Of a stretch of DNA of 11,530 nucleotides, positions 1 through 6,852 are shown piece after piece (within the stretch, counting starts at the first letter, position 1; the number at the start of each line of letters is the position of its first letter). The notes beneath the pieces are model-generated. The model was not told the DNA's origin, ran no database searches, and saw only the letters and a list, made by a program, of their open reading frames with translations. The translations under genes were made by a program, and so were the position numbers. Source of the DNA: an uncultured Collinsella sp. (GTDB taxonomy: Bacteria > Actinomycetota > Coriobacteriia > Coriobacteriales > Coriobacteriaceae). Where the stretch lies: positions 1 through 11,530 of the forward strand of contig CALDWI010000056.1 in the NCBI GenBank assembly GCA_937923795.1, read 5' to 3'.

Positions 1-1377
1 GAGCCGGATGAGATTCCTGCTGCTCTGGCACGTCATGTTGCTCGTCGTACTGCCGGCCGCGATGTGCACGTTTGCGTCGGCCCCTCGCGTGACGAACTCG
101 AGGTTTTGATCGATAAGGCCGATGTTGTTGTCGATGCCATTTTTGGTACCGGTTTCCACGGAAATCTGCGTGCGCCGTTCTCCATCTGGATTCCTACGGT
201 CAATGAATGCGCCGATTGTGTCGTATCCATTGATGTTCCCTCGGGCCTGAATGCCGAGACGGGCGTTGTTGATGACGACTGCATTCGTGCCGAGCATACG
301 GTGACGATGATTGCGCCCAAGATTGGTCTGTATAGCGCTGATGGTCCTGAGTATGCTGGCGATTTGATCTGCGGCAATCTTTACGACCGTCTTGACGAGG
401 TCATCGATGATGTCGACCACGCCGCCGAGATTGTCGAGCCCGGTGACTTAGTTGATTACTTTGCCCCACTACCTACGAATATCGATAAGTATTCCCGTGG
501 CTCTGTGCTTATTGTCGCCGGATCTGCGCAATATCCTGGTGCTGCCATTATGGCGGCCAAGTCTGCAGCTCGCGCGGGTGCTGGTTACGTGGCAGTCGCG
601 GCTCCTGACGCCTGCGCCAATCTTATTCGCATGGCACTTCCTTCGATTCCCGTCTTTGCTATTCCGTCTGATTCCCGCGGCTCCTTTGGCGCCGCTGCGC
701 GCATGACTGTGTGCGAGATTGCAAAGAAGTACAGCTGTGTACTGTGCGGTCCCGGTATGACGACATCTGCCGGCGCTATGCAGGTGGTTTCGGGCTTGCT
801 CGAGCTTGATGTGCCGCTTATCTTGGACGCCGATGCACTCAACTGCCTTGCTAAGATTGCCATTGACGGTATTGATAGTAATCCCGAGATGTATCGTCGC
901 GAGCAGCCGTTGGTTATGACGCCGCACTATCGTGAACTTTCGCGTCTGGTTGCCGGTGACGAGGTGAACGACCTTGGTACTGCGATTGCAGCCGCGCAGA
1001 AGGTTGTCTGGGCTGCAGGCTCTGACAATCTGGTGGTCATTGCCAAGGGGCCGACGACGGCTATCTGTGGCGTTGAGCGTGTGCTGCTGCCGCTCTCGGG
1101 TCCGGCTTCTCTGGCAACTGCCGGTTCGGGTGATGTCCTCGCGGGTATTTTGGCCGGCACGCTTGCCACCATGCGCGACGAGATGGATCGTTGGGAGTTG
1201 CTGTATTCGTACGCCGTCGCACTTCACAGCTACGCCGGTTTTGCCGCGGCGACGGAGTATGGTGAGAAGAGCGTCATCGCGACCGATCTTATCGACTTGA
1301 TCGGTCCGGCCATGGAACTGGCGGCAAAGGATGCGCTCGAAGATCTGGGAATCATGGACGAAGGGTCGGATGACTAA
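1..1377 (+). CDS. nnr: Bifunctional NAD(P)H-hydrate epimerase/dehydratase (5'-truncated by window edge)
   Basis: The reading frame is open from base 1, so the gene begins upstream; 458 residues are visible against roughly 500 or more for full-length family members. It repairs hydrated NADH/NADPH: the N-terminal YjeF_N domain epimerises R and S hydrates, and the C-terminal ribokinase-like domain dehydrates the S form using a nucleotide. In visible-residue numbering, the epimerase part shows DAIFGTG (45-51) and SIDVPSG (76-82). The dehydratase part starts near DKYSRGSVLIVAGS (about 162-175), with the DADAL motif (276-280), a TPHYRELSRL motif and the conserved GSGD (375-378) followed by VLAGILAG. 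The protein ends in an acidic tail. The stop lies 2 nt before the alr start, so the two genes are probably coupled. What is missing is only the N-terminal part of the epimerase domain. Function is inferred from family motifs and is secure. Confidence 0.95.
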   Translation, partial: EPDEIPAALARHVARRTAGRDVHVCVGPSRDELEVLIDKADVVVDAIFGTGFHGNLRAPFSIWIPTVNECADCVVSIDVPSGLNAETGVVDDDCIRAEHTVTMIAPKIGLYSADGPEYAGDLICGNLYDRLDEVIDDVDHAAEIVEPGDLVDYFAPLPTNIDKYSRGSVLIVAGSAQYPGAAIMAAKSAARAGAGYVAVAAPDACANLIRMALPSIPVFAIPSDSRGSFGAAARMTVCEIAKKYSCVLCGPGMTTSAGAMQVVSGLLELDVPLILDADALNCLAKIAIDGIDSNPEMYRREQPLVMTPHYRELSRLVAGDEVNDLGTAIAAAQKVVWAAGSDNLVVIAKGPTTAICGVERVLLPLSGPASLATAGSGDVLAGILAGTLATMRDEMDRWELLYSYAVALHSYAGFAAATEYGEKSVIATDLIDLIGPAMELAAKDALEDLGIMDEGSDD

Positions 1378-1379
1378 TC

Positions 1380-2525
1380 ATGAATAAAGCCGATTTGACG
1401 CGCTGGTCCTGGGTCGAGATCGACCGCGGGGCGCTCCGTCGCAACACGAGGGCCTATAAGAACTTGCTGAATCCACGTCAGCGCCTGTGCTGCGTGGTCA
1501 AGGCCGATGCTTATGGCCATGGAGCTGTTGAGTGCGCCAAGATCATGTATTCGGCCGGTGCCGACATGTTTGCCGTGGCGACGGTTAACGAGGGCGTTGA
1601 GCTCCGACAGGGCGGGATTACCAAACCCATCCTCATCCTAAGCGAGCCGCCTATCGAGGCCATTCCGACGTTGCTCGAGTTTGATATCATGCCTTCGGTC
1701 TATACGTCTGACTTTGCTCTTGCGTATGGCGAATGTGCCGTCGCGGCGGGCAAAGTGGGCAAGTATCATCTCGCCATCGAGACGGGCATGAATCGTATCG
1801 GCGTTCACTACACGCAGGTGCTCGACTTTGTCCGCGGTATAAATTTCCATCGCGGTATTCAGTGCGACGGCGTATTTACGCACTTCGCCACGGCCGATGA
1901 ACCTTCGGGCTGGGACTACAAGCTGCAGTGTCAGCGCTTTACCGAGGCCGTTCAGGCCATTAAGGATGCGGGTTTTGAGTGCGGTATCGTGCACTGCGCC
2001 AACACGCCGTCCTCGATGCTCGACCCCTCGATGCATTTTGATATGATCCGCGCCGGCGTTGGCTTGTATGGCATGCAGCCGTGCGAGCTGAGTGGCCGCG
2101 TGATGCAGCTTGATCCCGTTATGAGCGTCCATGCGCGTGTGACGCGCGTGGCACACCCTGCGATGGGTGAGGGCGTGGGCTACGGTTTTACCTACCGCGT
2201 ACCGCGTACGCGCGTTCAGATCTGCACGCTGCCGATCGGTTATGCCGATGGCCTATCGCGTACGCTTTCCAATCGTATGGATGTGCTGTATCGCGGCGAG
2301 CGTGTGCATCAGGTTGGCAATATCTGCATGGACCAGTTTATGGTCGCCATTCAGTCCAACCCGGCACACGAGATTCCCGAGGCCGAGTATGGTGACGAGA
2401 TGATCATTGTCGGCCGCGATGGCGATGCCGAGATCACTATGGACGAGATGGCCCGACTGCGCGGAACGATTAACTACGAGGTCGCCTGCGGCTTTGGCAT
2501 GCGTCTCGACAAGGTCTACGTGTAG
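1380..2525 (+). CDS. alr: Alanine racemase
   Basis: A 381-residue PLP enzyme that interconverts L- and D-alanine and supplies D-alanine for peptidoglycan. The PLP-binding lysine is K41 in VVKADAYGHG. The second catalytic base, the tyrosine equivalent to Tyr265 of the Geobacillus enzyme, is Y268 in GEGVGYGFTY. Other family hallmarks are ETGMNRIG, the FTHFATAD strand, RAGVGLYGMQP, LPIGYADGLSR and GNICMDQFM. Length is normal for the family. The ATG at 1380 lies 2 nt after the nnr stop, with a GAAGGG stretch about 14 nt upstream as a weak ribosome binding site, which suggests translational coupling to nnr. The nnr-alr pairing is common in bacteria. All key residues are present, so the enzyme should be active in the cytoplasm as a dimer. 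Confidence 0.97.
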   Translation: MNKADLTRWSWVEIDRGALRRNTRAYKNLLNPRQRLCCVVKADAYGHGAVECAKIMYSAGADMFAVATVNEGVELRQGGITKPILILSEPPIEAIPTLLEFDIMPSVYTSDFALAYGECAVAAGKVGKYHLAIETGMNRIGVHYTQVLDFVRGINFHRGIQCDGVFTHFATADEPSGWDYKLQCQRFTEAVQAIKDAGFECGIVHCANTPSSMLDPSMHFDMIRAGVGLYGMQPCELSGRVMQLDPVMSVHARVTRVAHPAMGEGVGYGFTYRVPRTRVQICTLPIGYADGLSRTLSNRMDVLYRGERVHQVGNICMDQFMVAIQSNPAHEIPEAEYGDEMIIVGRDGDAEITMDEMARLRGTINYEVACGFGMRLDKVYV

Positions 2526-2533
2526 GAGCCGCT

Positions 2534-3154
2534 ATGGGCGTCATGCACATCCCCGGCCATACCCATCAGGCACCACGTGAGGTCGCACTCGAGGAAATTG
2601 AGGCCGTTCTGGGCGATTGTCACCTCTGCCAGCTCTACCAGTCGCGTCACAATATCGTGTTTGGCGTGGGAAACCCCCGCGCTCGCGTCATGTTTATCGG
2701 TGAGGCGCCGGGCCGCAATGAGGATTTGCAGGGCGAGCCCTTTGTGGGGGCGGCAGGCGAGGACCTCAACGGCATTTTGTCGCTGGCGGGCCTCAAACGC
2801 GAAGACGTCTACATTGCCAACGTGCTTAAGTGCCGCCCGCCGGGAAACCGCAATCCGCGTCCCGAGGAAGTGTTGGCTTGCTCGCCGTTTTTGCGTGAGC
2901 AGATTCGAAGCATCTGGCCCGATATTATCGTGACGCTCGGCAACCCCGCGACGCACTTTGTGCTTAAGACCGAGATTGGCATTACTAAGCTGCGCGGCAG
3001 GTTCCACCAGATGGGGCATTTTGTAGTAATGCCCACGTTCCATCCGGCAGCAGCGCTGCGCAATCCGGCGTGGCAGGAGCTGCTGGAGGAAGACTTTAAG
3101 ATGCTGGGCGACTATCTGGAGCGACATCCCGCACCAGAGGACGTCTCGGAATAA
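2534..3154 (+). CDS. Family 4 (iron-sulfur) uracil-DNA glycosylase
   Basis: A 206-residue DNA repair enzyme expected to excise uracil from DNA and start base-excision repair. Motif 1, GEAPGRNEDLQGEPFVGAAG (56-75), is typical of family 4, as is the second motif FHPAAALRNP (from 169). Four cysteines placed to ligate a [4Fe-4S] cluster are visible: C29 and C32 (CHLC), C100 (LKCRPPGNRNPRP) and C116 (LACSPF). The start at 2534 is chosen because a GGAG site (2525-2528) overlaps the alr stop and sits 5 nt upstream. The gene is in the same operon as alr and tsaE but has no obvious pathway link to them. Family members are sometimes annotated as phage DNA polymerase-like or uracil-DNA glycosylase-superfamily proteins. 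The complete cysteine set supports a true family 4 enzyme. Confidence 0.93.
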   Translation: MGVMHIPGHTHQAPREVALEEIEAVLGDCHLCQLYQSRHNIVFGVGNPRARVMFIGEAPGRNEDLQGEPFVGAAGEDLNGILSLAGLKREDVYIANVLKCRPPGNRNPRPEEVLACSPFLREQIRSIWPDIIVTLGNPATHFVLKTEIGITKLRGRFHQMGHFVVMPTFHPAAALRNPAWQELLEEDFKMLGDYLERHPAPEDVSE

Positions 3155-3166
3155 TAAGGAGCATAT

Positions 3167-3673
3167 ATGTCCCTGGAGCGCCTGGGGGTAGGTACTTACA
3201 AAACGACTTGCGCTGCCGATACGGAGTACTTTGGCGAGCTAATTGCACCGTGCCTTGAGGACGGCGATGTGCTCATCCTGACCGGTGGCCTGGGAGTGGG
3301 CAAAACTCACTTTACCAAGGGCGTCTCGCGCGGGCTGGGCGATGGGCATATGGTTACGAGCCCTACGTTTGCGCTCATGGCCGTTCACGATCAAGGTCGT
3401 ATTCCGCTGTTTCACTTTGATCTATACCGCCTGGAGCATGCCTACGAGCTCGAGGATACGGGCATTTTCGATGTGCTGGGCTATGAGGGTGCTTGCCTGC
3501 TGGAATGGGGCGAACAATTCCAGGACGAGCTGACGGATGAGTATCTTTCGGTGACGCTCAAGCGTGATGAGGGCGACAGCGATGTGCGAACGATAACGCT
3601 TGAGGCGCACGGTGACCGCGCAATGGAGCTTTCCCATTTGATTGATAGGGCTGTACAAGATGAGCTTGCATAA
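3167..3673 (+). CDS. tsaE: tRNA t6A biosynthesis ATPase TsaE
   Basis: A 168-residue P-loop ATPase that drives turnover of the TsaB-TsaD complex, which makes N6-threonylcarbamoyladenosine at position 37 of ANN-decoding tRNAs. The Walker A motif is GGLGVGKT (40-47). TSPTFAL follows in the switch region, then the family signature HFDLYRL with D85, equivalent to the catalytic aspartate, and the conserved LLEWGE with W114. Length is slightly above the usual 150-160 residues. An AAGGAG ribosome binding site (3156-3161) lies 5 nt before the ATG, which supports this start. The 3' end overlaps the start of the TsaB-RimI-TsaD gene by 14 nt. Identification rests on family motifs and on the partner gene next door. 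Confidence 0.95.
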   Translation: MSLERLGVGTYKTTCAADTEYFGELIAPCLEDGDVLILTGGLGVGKTHFTKGVSRGLGDGHMVTSPTFALMAVHDQGRIPLFHFDLYRLEHAYELEDTGIFDVLGYEGACLLEWGEQFQDELTDEYLSVTLKRDEGDSDVRTITLEAHGDRAMELSHLIDRAVQDELA

Positions 3674-6044
3674 CGACAACGCGCTGGTGGTGGCGCTCGA
3701 TACCTCGACCGACATGCTTGCCTGCGCGGCAAGCTGGATTGATGGGCAGACGGGCGAGACGAAGCTCGTGAGTGGCGACCACATGTGTCGCCGTCACGCC
3801 AACGTTGAGCTCGTGAATACCGTTGATGGCGTGCTGGCTCAAGCCGGTCTGGATCGCAGCGATGTTGGTTGCTATGTGGTCGGCCGCGGCCCGGGGTCCT
3901 TTACGGGTGTGCGCATCGGCATCTCCACTGCCAAGGGCCTCGCGCGTGGTGCCAATGTTCCGCTGCTGGGCGTGTCGACGCTCGACGCCTGCGCTTGGAC
4001 GGCGTGGAAGGCTGGCGTGCGCGGCAAGCTTGGTATCTTGGCCGATGCTATGCGCGGTGAGGTATATCCGGCGCTGTATATGCTGGTCGATGAGGGTCCC
4101 GAGCGTCTGTTTCAGCGCGAGCGCGTGGTCAAGGCCGCCGTGGCGCTTGATGAGTGGCGTCAGACCGCGGGCTGGGATCAGGTTCAGCTAACTGGTGACG
4201 GTCTCGTGCGTTATGGCAAGCTGCTGGGTGAGGACGAGACGGCACGCTGCGTGGAGCGAGGCCTGTGGTGGCCCTCGGGCGAGGGCTTGCTGCTCGCGCA
4301 CGCCGCAGGCGATGGCGATCCCGCTCGCGTCTTGCCGATCTACACGCGCCTTTCGGACGCCGAGGAAAACGAGCGCAAGCGCCTGGGCCTTGCCGAGAGC
4401 GCGCAGAGTGAGGTGACAGGTGTTGCCGACGAGCTCGCTGGGCGTCATCTGCAATTCCGCCCCATGGGCGCGGCGGATGCCGAGGGCGCGAGCGCACTGG
4501 AGACCGCCTGCTTTGAAGGCGCCGGACACGAGGCGTGGACGCCGGGCATGTTCTTGTCCGAGCTGGGCGAGGACGTTGCCGCTCCGCGTAGCTGGTGGGT
4601 GGCGCACGACGACGGTCAGTTGCTGGGTCTTGCCGGCGGCATGGTCGTCGACGGGGACGTGCAGATTATGGACGTTGCCGTCGATCCGACTCATCGCCGT
4701 GAGGGTATCGCCCGCAAGCTTCTGTCGCACGTGAGCTATGACGCGCAGATGCTCGGCTGCACCACGGCTTCGCTTGAGGTTGAGGACGGCAACGAGGGCG
4801 CAATTGCACTCTATGCCGCCCTGGGCTTTACCGAGGCGGGTCGTCGCCGTGGCTACTACGGTGCCGGCAAGGATGCCATCGTCATGACGGCGCCGCTGCC
4901 CCTGGTGCTTCCGGTCGACAATGCTTCGCCGGAGCCGACGGCGGCAGAGCAGCGCGTATGGCCGCTGCCTGCGCCTGGGCGCTCCGAGGGGGAGCGTGCC
5001 GAAATTGAGCGCCGCCACCTAGTGCTCGCTATCGAGAGTTCCTGCGACGAGACGGCCGTGGCGATAATCGATGCAGATGGCAATATGCTGGCCAACCAGG
5101 TGTCGACACAGATTGATTTTCACGCCCGCTTTGGCGGCGTGGTGCCCGAGATCGCCTCGCGCAAGCACGTTGAGGTGATTGTGAGTGTCGTGGATGCGGC
5201 GCTCGAGGATGCCGCAGCATCGCTGGGCCTTACGGGCGGAGCCATTGCACCAAGTGAGCTTGCCGCCGTGGGCGTGACGCAGGGTCCGGGCCTGGTGGGC
5301 GCGCTCGTGGTTGGCGTCGCCTTCGCCAAGGGCTTTGCCTACGCTGCCGGTAAGCCGCTCGTGTGCGTCAACCATCTGGAGGGGCACCTGTTTGCCAACC
5401 TGCTGGCGCAGCCCGACCTCAAGCCGCCGTTCATCTTCACGCTTGTCTCGGGCGGGCACACCATGCTCGTGCACGTGAAGGCGTGGGGCGACTACGAGGT
5501 GCTCGGTGAGACGCTCGACGACGCCGTGGGCGAGGCCTTCGACAAGGTGGCCAAGGCGCTGGGCCTGGGCTATCCCGGTGGCCCCATCATCTCTAAGCTG
5601 GCCGAGACGGGCAACCCCAAGGCGATCGATTTCCCCCGTGCGCTTAACAGCAGGGGGGACTACCGCTTCTCGCTTTCGGGCCTCAAGACGGCGGTGACGC
5701 TCTACATCGAGCAAGAGACCAAGGCCGGGCGCACGATTCACCTTCCCGATTTGGCGGCTTCGTTTGAGGCAGCTGTCTTTGACGTGCAGTACAAGAAGGC
5801 CAAAAACGCACTGCACGCTACCGGATGCAAGGAATACTGCATCGGTGGCGGCGTCTCGGCCAACCCGCATCTGCGCGAGATGATGATCAAGAAGCTTGGG
5901 CGTCAGGGGATTCGCGTAACGGTGCCGCCCTTGTCTGCCTGTACCGATAACGCAGCCATGATCGCGGAGGTCGCTCGCCGTAAATTCGACCGAGGCGAAA
6001 TCTCGCCGTTCGATGTCGACGCCGATCCGAACATGACGCTGTAG
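3660..6044 (+). CDS. tsaD: Fused TsaB-RimI-TsaD protein (t6A synthesis and S18 acetylation)
   Basis: A 794-residue three-domain fusion. Residues 8-240 are TsaB-like, with VALDTST at the ASKHA nucleotide fold and GRGPGSFTGVRIG (75-87). Residues about 265-415 are a RimI-type GNAT acetyltransferase, with acetyl-CoA loop RREGIARKLL and the YAALGF motif; RimI acetylates the N-terminal alanine of ribosomal protein S18. Residues about 452-794 are TsaD, the catalytic t6A transferase, with AIESSCDET, the metal-binding NHLEGH (H572, H576), GGGVSANPHLRE and CTDNAAM (D763 as third metal ligand). I prefer ATG 3660 over an in-frame TTG at 3642, because ATAGGG (3645-3650) is well spaced and TsaB proteins start just before this strand. 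It overlaps tsaE by 14 nt, implying coupled translation. Most bacteria encode the three parts separately; fusion fixes TsaB and TsaD in a 1:1 ratio. Confidence 0.95.
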   Translation: MSLHNDNALVVALDTSTDMLACAASWIDGQTGETKLVSGDHMCRRHANVELVNTVDGVLAQAGLDRSDVGCYVVGRGPGSFTGVRIGISTAKGLARGANVPLLGVSTLDACAWTAWKAGVRGKLGILADAMRGEVYPALYMLVDEGPERLFQRERVVKAAVALDEWRQTAGWDQVQLTGDGLVRYGKLLGEDETARCVERGLWWPSGEGLLLAHAAGDGDPARVLPIYTRLSDAEENERKRLGLAESAQSEVTGVADELAGRHLQFRPMGAADAEGASALETACFEGAGHEAWTPGMFLSELGEDVAAPRSWWVAHDDGQLLGLAGGMVVDGDVQIMDVAVDPTHRREGIARKLLSHVSYDAQMLGCTTASLEVEDGNEGAIALYAALGFTEAGRRRGYYGAGKDAIVMTAPLPLVLPVDNASPEPTAAEQRVWPLPAPGRSEGERAEIERRHLVLAIESSCDETAVAIIDADGNMLANQVSTQIDFHARFGGVVPEIASRKHVEVIVSVVDAALEDAAASLGLTGGAIAPSELAAVGVTQGPGLVGALVVGVAFAKGFAYAAGKPLVCVNHLEGHLFANLLAQPDLKPPFIFTLVSGGHTMLVHVKAWGDYEVLGETLDDAVGEAFDKVAKALGLGYPGGPIISKLAETGNPKAIDFPRALNSRGDYRFSLSGLKTAVTLYIEQETKAGRTIHLPDLAASFEAAVFDVQYKKAKNALHATGCKEYCIGGGVSANPHLREMMIKKLGRQGIRVTVPPLSACTDNAAMIAEVARRKFDRGEISPFDVDADPNMTL

Positions 6045-6056
6045 CTGGTACGGCGC

Positions 6057-6191
6057 GGTCCCCGGACGGAGGGGCCGGATATAAGGTTTCCTGCTCTACA
6101 GTCCTGCGCAAGACGAAGGCCACATTAAGTGGCCTTCTTTGCGTGCGGAACTCGCGATAAACCTTATATCCGGCCCCTCCGTCCGGGGACC
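6057..6191 (+). repeat. Palindromic structured element, copy 1 (plus orientation)
   Basis: The outer arms 6057-6089 and 6159-6191 are an exact 33-bp inverted repeat. They enclose a 69-nt interior (6090-6158) whose centre is a perfect 9-bp hairpin, GAAGGCCAC-ATTAA-GTGGCCTTC (6115-6137). The strand between outer and inner stems is only partly self-complementary, for example TGCGCAA against TTGCGTGCG. The same interior occurs in reverse orientation in copy 2. It begins 13 nt after the tsaD stop, so it could also end or protect the operon transcript, but only a short TTTCT follows the 3' arm. Confidence 0.9.
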
Positions 6192-6301
6192 TTTCTGTAT
6201 CGATATAGCTTCTGGGCTGTTTTGGCGTCGACAACGTCCAGCAAGGTTAACAAGCCAGTGTCGAATTTCCGGCGTGCTTTAGCTGAAAGAAAAAGTTGGC
6301 A

Positions 6302-6320
6302 TGCGGAGCTTTGCTCCGCA
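6302..6320. other. Short perfect hairpin in the spacer between repeat copies
   Basis: TGCGGAGC-TTT-GCTCCGCA is a perfect 8-bp inverted repeat with a 3-nt loop. It lies in the 143-nt spacer (6192-6334) between the two palindromic elements. No T-run follows closely on either strand, so it is not a clear terminator. The spacer carries no supported gene. Confidence 0.6.
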
Positions 6321-6334
6321 CATTTGGGATGGGA

Positions 6335-6487
6335 GCCCCTGAGAGCCGCGGGAGCCGGGCGGCGCATATGAACTTTATCGCGAGTTCCGCACGCAAAGGA
6401 AAGCACTTAATGTGCTTTCCGTCTTGCGCAGGACTGTAGAGCAGGAAAGTTCATATGCGCCGCCCGGCTCCCGCGGCTCTCAGGGGC
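6335..6487 (-). repeat. Palindromic structured element, copy 2 (minus orientation)
   Basis: The outer arms 6335-6376 and 6446-6487 are an exact 42-bp inverted repeat, unrelated in sequence to the copy 1 arms apart from an A/T-rich inner end. The 69-nt interior (6377-6445), read on the minus strand, matches the copy 1 interior at every position of its first 26 and last 21 bases. The centre is again a perfect hairpin around ATTAA (GAAAGCAC-ATTAA-GTGCTTTC). Its four base-pair differences from copy 1 are all compensatory. The element ends about 98 bp upstream of the cstA promoter. Confidence 0.9.
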
Positions 6488-6584
6488 ATCTCTCATGCAA
6501 AAACTGTCGTGGGGTAAAGTCCGAGGTCAGTGGCGTTTTATACCGAGAAATCCAAAAAAGTTGAAAATTCATTACATATTTGCG

Positions 6585-6613
6585 TTGACTTTAGGTAACT
6601 AAAGTTTCATACT
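6585..6613 (+). promoter_or_regulatory. Promoter of cstA
   Basis: TTGACT (6585-6590) and CATACT (6608-6613) are separated by 17 nt, a good match to vegetative sigma-70-type -35 and -10 boxes. The 30 bp upstream are A/T-rich (runs of A, then TTACATATTT), which could act as an UP element. Transcription should start near 6619-6621, giving a leader of about 230 nt before cstA. Confidence 0.75.
6588..6605. promoter_or_regulatory. Palindromic operator candidate in the cstA promoter
   Basis: ACTTTAGGTAACTAAAGT is a perfect 7-bp inverted repeat with a 4-nt centre. It covers the end of the -35 box and most of the spacer, so a bound protein would block RNA polymerase. The TTAGG/CTAA halves recall DtxR/IdeR-type sites of Actinobacteria, but the fit is loose and the regulator is unknown. 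Confidence 0.5.
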
Positions 6614-6631
6614 CCTTTTCAACCACTGGGG

Positions 6632-6660
6632 GATGTGAACACGCACGGATCGTTCACATC
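6632..6660 (+). promoter_or_regulatory. Leader hairpin with competing partner
   Basis: GATGTGAAC (6632-6640) and GTTCACATC (6652-6660) form a perfect 9-bp stem with an 11-nt loop early in the cstA leader. GTGAACA (6635-6641) can instead pair with TGTTCAC (6686-6692), which overlaps the leader-peptide start codon, so the two pairings exclude each other. Confidence 0.5.
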
Positions 6661-6684
6661 ATGATCGAAGAGGATTTCTTAGAC

Positions 6685-6729
6685 ATGTTCACGCATCAGC
6701 TAAACATTATCAGCGTAGTAATTATCTGA
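6685..6729 (+). CDS. Ile/Val-rich leader peptide of the cstA attenuator
   Basis: A 14-codon reading frame, MFTHQLNIISVVII then TGA, lies in the cstA leader. Six of its last seven residues are isoleucine or valine, the pattern of ilv-type attenuation leader peptides, where scarce charged tRNA stalls the ribosome. A GAAGAGGA purine run (6667-6674) gives a ribosome binding site with a slightly long spacer of about 11 nt. An in-frame ATG at 6661 would add eight residues but lacks such a site. The coding sequence overlaps the hairpin GCATCAG (6693-6699)/CTGATGC (6726-6732), so ribosome position would change the folding. The terminator begins 51 nt after the stop codon. The peptide itself probably has no function beyond being translated. 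Confidence 0.6.
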   Translation: MFTHQLNIISVVII

Positions 6730-6769
6730 TGCGGGTTAGCACATACAGCTAGCCCGTACGATAACGGGC
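6693..6769 (+). promoter_or_regulatory. Alternative hairpins of the cstA attenuator
   Basis: Three stems are visible: GCATCAG (6693-6699) with CTGATGC (6726-6732); CGGGTTAGC (6732-6740) with GCTAGCCCG (6748-6756), including one T-G pair; and GCCCGT (6752-6757) with ACGGGC (6764-6769). The second and third share bases and cannot coexist. CATCAGC (6694-6700) can also pair with GCTGATG (6771-6777) just before the terminator. I could not derive a complete antiterminator that directly captures the terminator 5' arm. Confidence 0.55.
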
Positions 6770-6780
6770 GGCTGATGAAG

Positions 6781-6817
6781 ATGAGGGCCGTCGAGCGCAA
6801 CCGACGGCCCTCATTTT
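6781..6817 (+). terminator. Intrinsic terminator inside the cstA leader (attenuator)
   Basis: ATGAGGGCCGTCG (6781-6793) and CGACGGCCCTCAT (6802-6814) form a perfect 13-bp GC-rich stem with an 8-nt loop, followed by TTT and A. It lies between the promoter and the cstA ribosome binding site (GAGGAGG, 6838-6844), so read-through must be possible for cstA to be expressed. It is therefore a conditional terminator. Confidence 0.8.
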
Positions 6818-6852
6818 ATGTCTGGGAAGTTCTTTTTAGAGGAGGAAATGTA

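Noticed and set aside
6129..6406. Two roughly 80-codon frames, one on each strand, starting in the palindromic elements
   Set aside because: Both begin with the same few residues encoded by the repeat core and run through hairpin arms, so they look like repeat-derived frames rather than genes.
6057..6487. Invertible phase-variation switch formed by the head-to-head copies
   Set aside because: Recombination between the cores would exchange arms and destroy the perfect arm pairing now seen in both copies. No recombinase gene is in the window.
6772..6820. CTGATGA core resembling a hammerhead ribozyme
   Set aside because: No GAAA after a stem II and no matching stem III or cleavage site is present. 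The segment is better explained as part of the attenuator.
6614..6852. Known riboswitch or T-box in the cstA leader
   Set aside because: No T-box sequence (AGGGTGG with ACCGCG) and no core of a riboswitch class I know was found. The leader peptide explains the layout better.
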